Origin: SIG575 sp045542485
GTDB lineage: Bacteria > Bacillota > Clostridia > Oscillospirales > Acutalibacteraceae
DNA length: 16,317 nucleotides
Direction: 5' to 3'
Assembly (NCBI GenBank): GCA_045542485.1
Contig: JAZQLC010000064.1
Location: forward strand, 1-16,317
A program made the translations under genes and the position numbers. Under the pieces are notes generated by a model. The model was not told the DNA's origin and ran no database searches. It saw only the letters and a list, made by a program, of their open reading frames with translations. Positions 14,804-16,317 of the stretch are shown here, piece after piece; the first letter of the stretch is position 1, and each line of letters starts with the position of its first letter.

Positions 14804-15646
14804 TTGGAGTCAGTAGCAAAAAAACAACTCAAAATCAAAGCATGTAAGGTCAGAATGGGGATAGTTGAAGGTGTGTTCAACGCAAAATCGGGACATCCCG
14901 GTGGCTCACTTTCAATTGCCGACATTATGACTTATCTCTATTTTAGTGAGATGAGAGTAGATCCCAAAAATCCTGACGATGAGAATCGTGACAGATTTGT
15001 TCTTTCAAAGGGACATACTGCACCGGCTCTTTATGCGTGTCTTGCTCACAAAGGATTTTTTCCCGTGGAAGAGCTCAAAACCCTGAGAAAAACAGGCTCA
15101 CGCCTTCAGGGGCATCCCAGTATGCGCAAAACTCCCGGCATTGATATGAGCACAGGCTCACTTGGTCAGGGCATTTCAGCTGCAGCAGGTATGGCGCTTG
15201 GCGGTAAACTTTCCGGCAAGGATTTCAGAGTTTATACTGTACTCGGAGACGGCGAAATTGAAGAAGGTCAGGTCTGGGAGGCAGCTATGTACGCAAGTGC
15301 AAAGGGTCTTGATAATCTTGTTGCAGTTGTGGATAATAATAATCTTCAGATTGACGGTACTGTTGCTCAGGTTAACTCACCTTATCCCATCCCGGAAAAA
15401 TTCAGAGCATTTGGTTGGAATGTAATTGAAATCTGTGCTCACTCCTTTGACGAAATCGAGGCAGCTTTTTCAGCAGCCAAGGAATTCAAAGGTAAGCCCA
15501 CTGCAATTATTGCAAAGTCAATCAAGGGTAAGGGTGTAAGCTTTATGGAAGACCAGTGCTCCTGGCACGGCAAAGCACCGAACACAGACGAATATGCAGA
15601 GGCTATGGCAGAACTGAATGCGAAGCTTATAGAATTGGAGGCATAA
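14804..15646 (+). CDS. tkt: Transketolase, N-terminal (TPP-binding) subunit
   Basis: First half of a split transketolase, which moves two-carbon ketol units between sugar phosphates in the pentose phosphate pathway. The 280 residues include the TPP and substrate-site histidines H31 (SGHPGGSLS), H71 (SKGHTAPA) and H104 (QGHPS). The TPP motif starts GDGEIEEGQ at 148 and ends with the N run at 178-180. Translation starts at a TTG (14804), supported by GAGGTGG at 14791-14797; the next in-frame ATG (residue 18) would cut into the domain. It is followed after four bases by the second subunit. DXP synthase is unlikely because those proteins are single-chain. Confidence 0.93.
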   Translation: MESVAKKQLKIKACKVRMGIVEGVFNAKSGHPGGSLSIADIMTYLYFSEMRVDPKNPDDENRDRFVLSKGHTAPALYACLAHKGFFPVEELKTLRKTGSRLQGHPSMRKTPGIDMSTGSLGQGISAAAGMALGGKLSGKDFRVYTVLGDGEIEEGQVWEAAMYASAKGLDNLVAVVDNNNLQIDGTVAQVNSPYPIPEKFRAFGWNVIEICAHSFDEIEAAFSAAKEFKGKPTAIIAKSIKGKGVSFMEDQCSWHGKAPNTDEYAEAMAELNAKLIELEA

Positions 15647-15650
15647 GAAT

Positions 15651-16317
15651 ATGGCAGATGTAATTAAAAAAGCCACAAGAGAAGTTTATGGTGCTGCTCT
15701 TGCAGAACTTGGCGCAGTTAATGAAAAAGTTATTGTTCTTGATGCCGACCTTGCAGAGGCAACAAAAACGGGAATGTTTAAAAAAGCATTTCCTGAAAGA
15801 TTTTTTGACACAGGTATTGCTGAATGTAATATGATGGGCGTTGCAGGTGGTCTTGCAACAACGGGCTACACAGTTTTTGCAAGTTCATTTGCTATGTTTG
15901 CAGCAGGCAGAGCTTTTGAGCAGGTAAGAAACACAATCGGTTATCCCGGTCTTAATGTTAAAATCGGCGCAACACACGCGGGTATTTCCGTCGGCGAAGA
16001 CGGAGCAAGTCACCAGTGCTGTGAAGATATCGCACTTATGAGAGTGATTCCCGGAATGACTATTGTCAATCCCGCCGATGATGTTGAGGCAAGAGCAGCA
16101 GTTTTTGCAGCAGCAGAAAACAACGGTCCCTTCTATCTTCGTTTCGGCAGACTTGCAACTCCCAGAATTTATGATGAAAATTATAAATTTGAACTTGGCA
16201 AAGGCGTTCAGCTGAAAGAGGGTACAGATGTTACAATCATTGCTACAGGTCTTATGGTAAATGAAGCACTTGTTGCAGCAGAAAGTCTGGCAAATGACGG
16301 CATCAGTGCAGCAGTTG
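15651..16317 (+). CDS. tkt: Transketolase, C-terminal (pyrimidine-binding) subunit, partial
   Basis: Partner of the preceding gene. It starts at ATG 15651 after GGAGG (15637-15641) and runs off the window with 222 residues seen, about two thirds of the usual 310. It begins MADVIKKATREVYGAALAEL. It includes VLDADLAEATKTG and FFDTGIAECNMMGVAGGLA, whose glutamate is the conserved residue that activates the TPP pyrimidine ring, then HAGISVGEDGASHQCCEDIA and YLRFGR. The end shown (TDVTIIATGLMVNEAL) enters the third, C-terminal domain. The two half-genes together equal one normal transketolase, the usual arrangement in many anaerobic Firmicutes and archaea. Confidence 0.93.
   Translation, partial: MADVIKKATREVYGAALAELGAVNEKVIVLDADLAEATKTGMFKKAFPERFFDTGIAECNMMGVAGGLATTGYTVFASSFAMFAAGRAFEQVRNTIGYPGLNVKIGATHAGISVGEDGASHQCCEDIALMRVIPGMTIVNPADDVEARAAVFAAAENNGPFYLRFGRLATPRIYDENYKFELGKGVQLKEGTDVTIIATGLMVNEALVAAESLANDGISAAV

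Noticed and set aside
1..16317. CRISPR arrays, tRNA or rRNA genes, prophage or defence systems
   Set aside because: No regularly spaced repeats, cloverleaf sequences, rRNA motifs, phage structural genes or known defence domains were seen on either strand.

Overview
The window looks like an AT-rich Gram-positive genome of the class Clostridia, probably an Oscillospiraceae/Ruminococcus-like gut anaerobe. The grounds are the miaB-ricA-mutS-mutL-miaA order, the ylmE-sepF-divIVA and lspA-rluD blocks, strong AGGAGG-type ribosome binding sites, a transketolase split into two genes, and a very long acidic-tailed DivIVA. The class-level call is fairly firm. The family-level call is inference from gene content.

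Positions 1 to about 1354 hold an IS3-family (IS150-like) insertion sequence on the minus strand. It has an OrfA helix-turn-helix protein, an OrfB DDE integrase, a clear -1 slippery heptamer joining them, and inverted ends. It looks intact. It carries two striking structures: a perfect 40-bp palindrome inside orfB, and a terminator-like hairpin at its upstream end. Its left end may coincide with the window edge, so no target duplication can be checked.

Positions 1355 to 1537 are a short leader with overlapping inverted repeats and a near-consensus sigma-A promoter. From 1538 onward every gene lies on the plus strand, with gaps of a few to about 70 bases, and I see no convincing intrinsic terminator. 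The first block is tRNA and DNA maintenance: miaB and miaA (the two steps of ms2i6A37 tRNA modification), a RicA/YmcA-like iron-sulfur protein tied to RNase Y, and the mismatch-repair pair mutS and mutL. A 17-18-bp GAAA-capped RNA hairpin sits between ricA and mutS.

The second block is cell envelope and division: a single-pass HlyD-like membrane protein, the PLP-binding YlmE/YggS protein, SepF, and a 531-residue DivIVA with repeated FSFD-type motifs in an acidic tail. It continues with lipoprotein signal peptidase LspA and an RluD-type pseudouridine synthase. The window ends in a split transketolase whose second gene runs off the edge.

Most of this is conserved core genome and I see no wholly new defence, mobile or biosynthetic system. 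The points most worth a second look are the hairpin before mutS, the modular DivIVA tail, the orphan HlyD-like protein within the division genes, and the palindrome in the IS.
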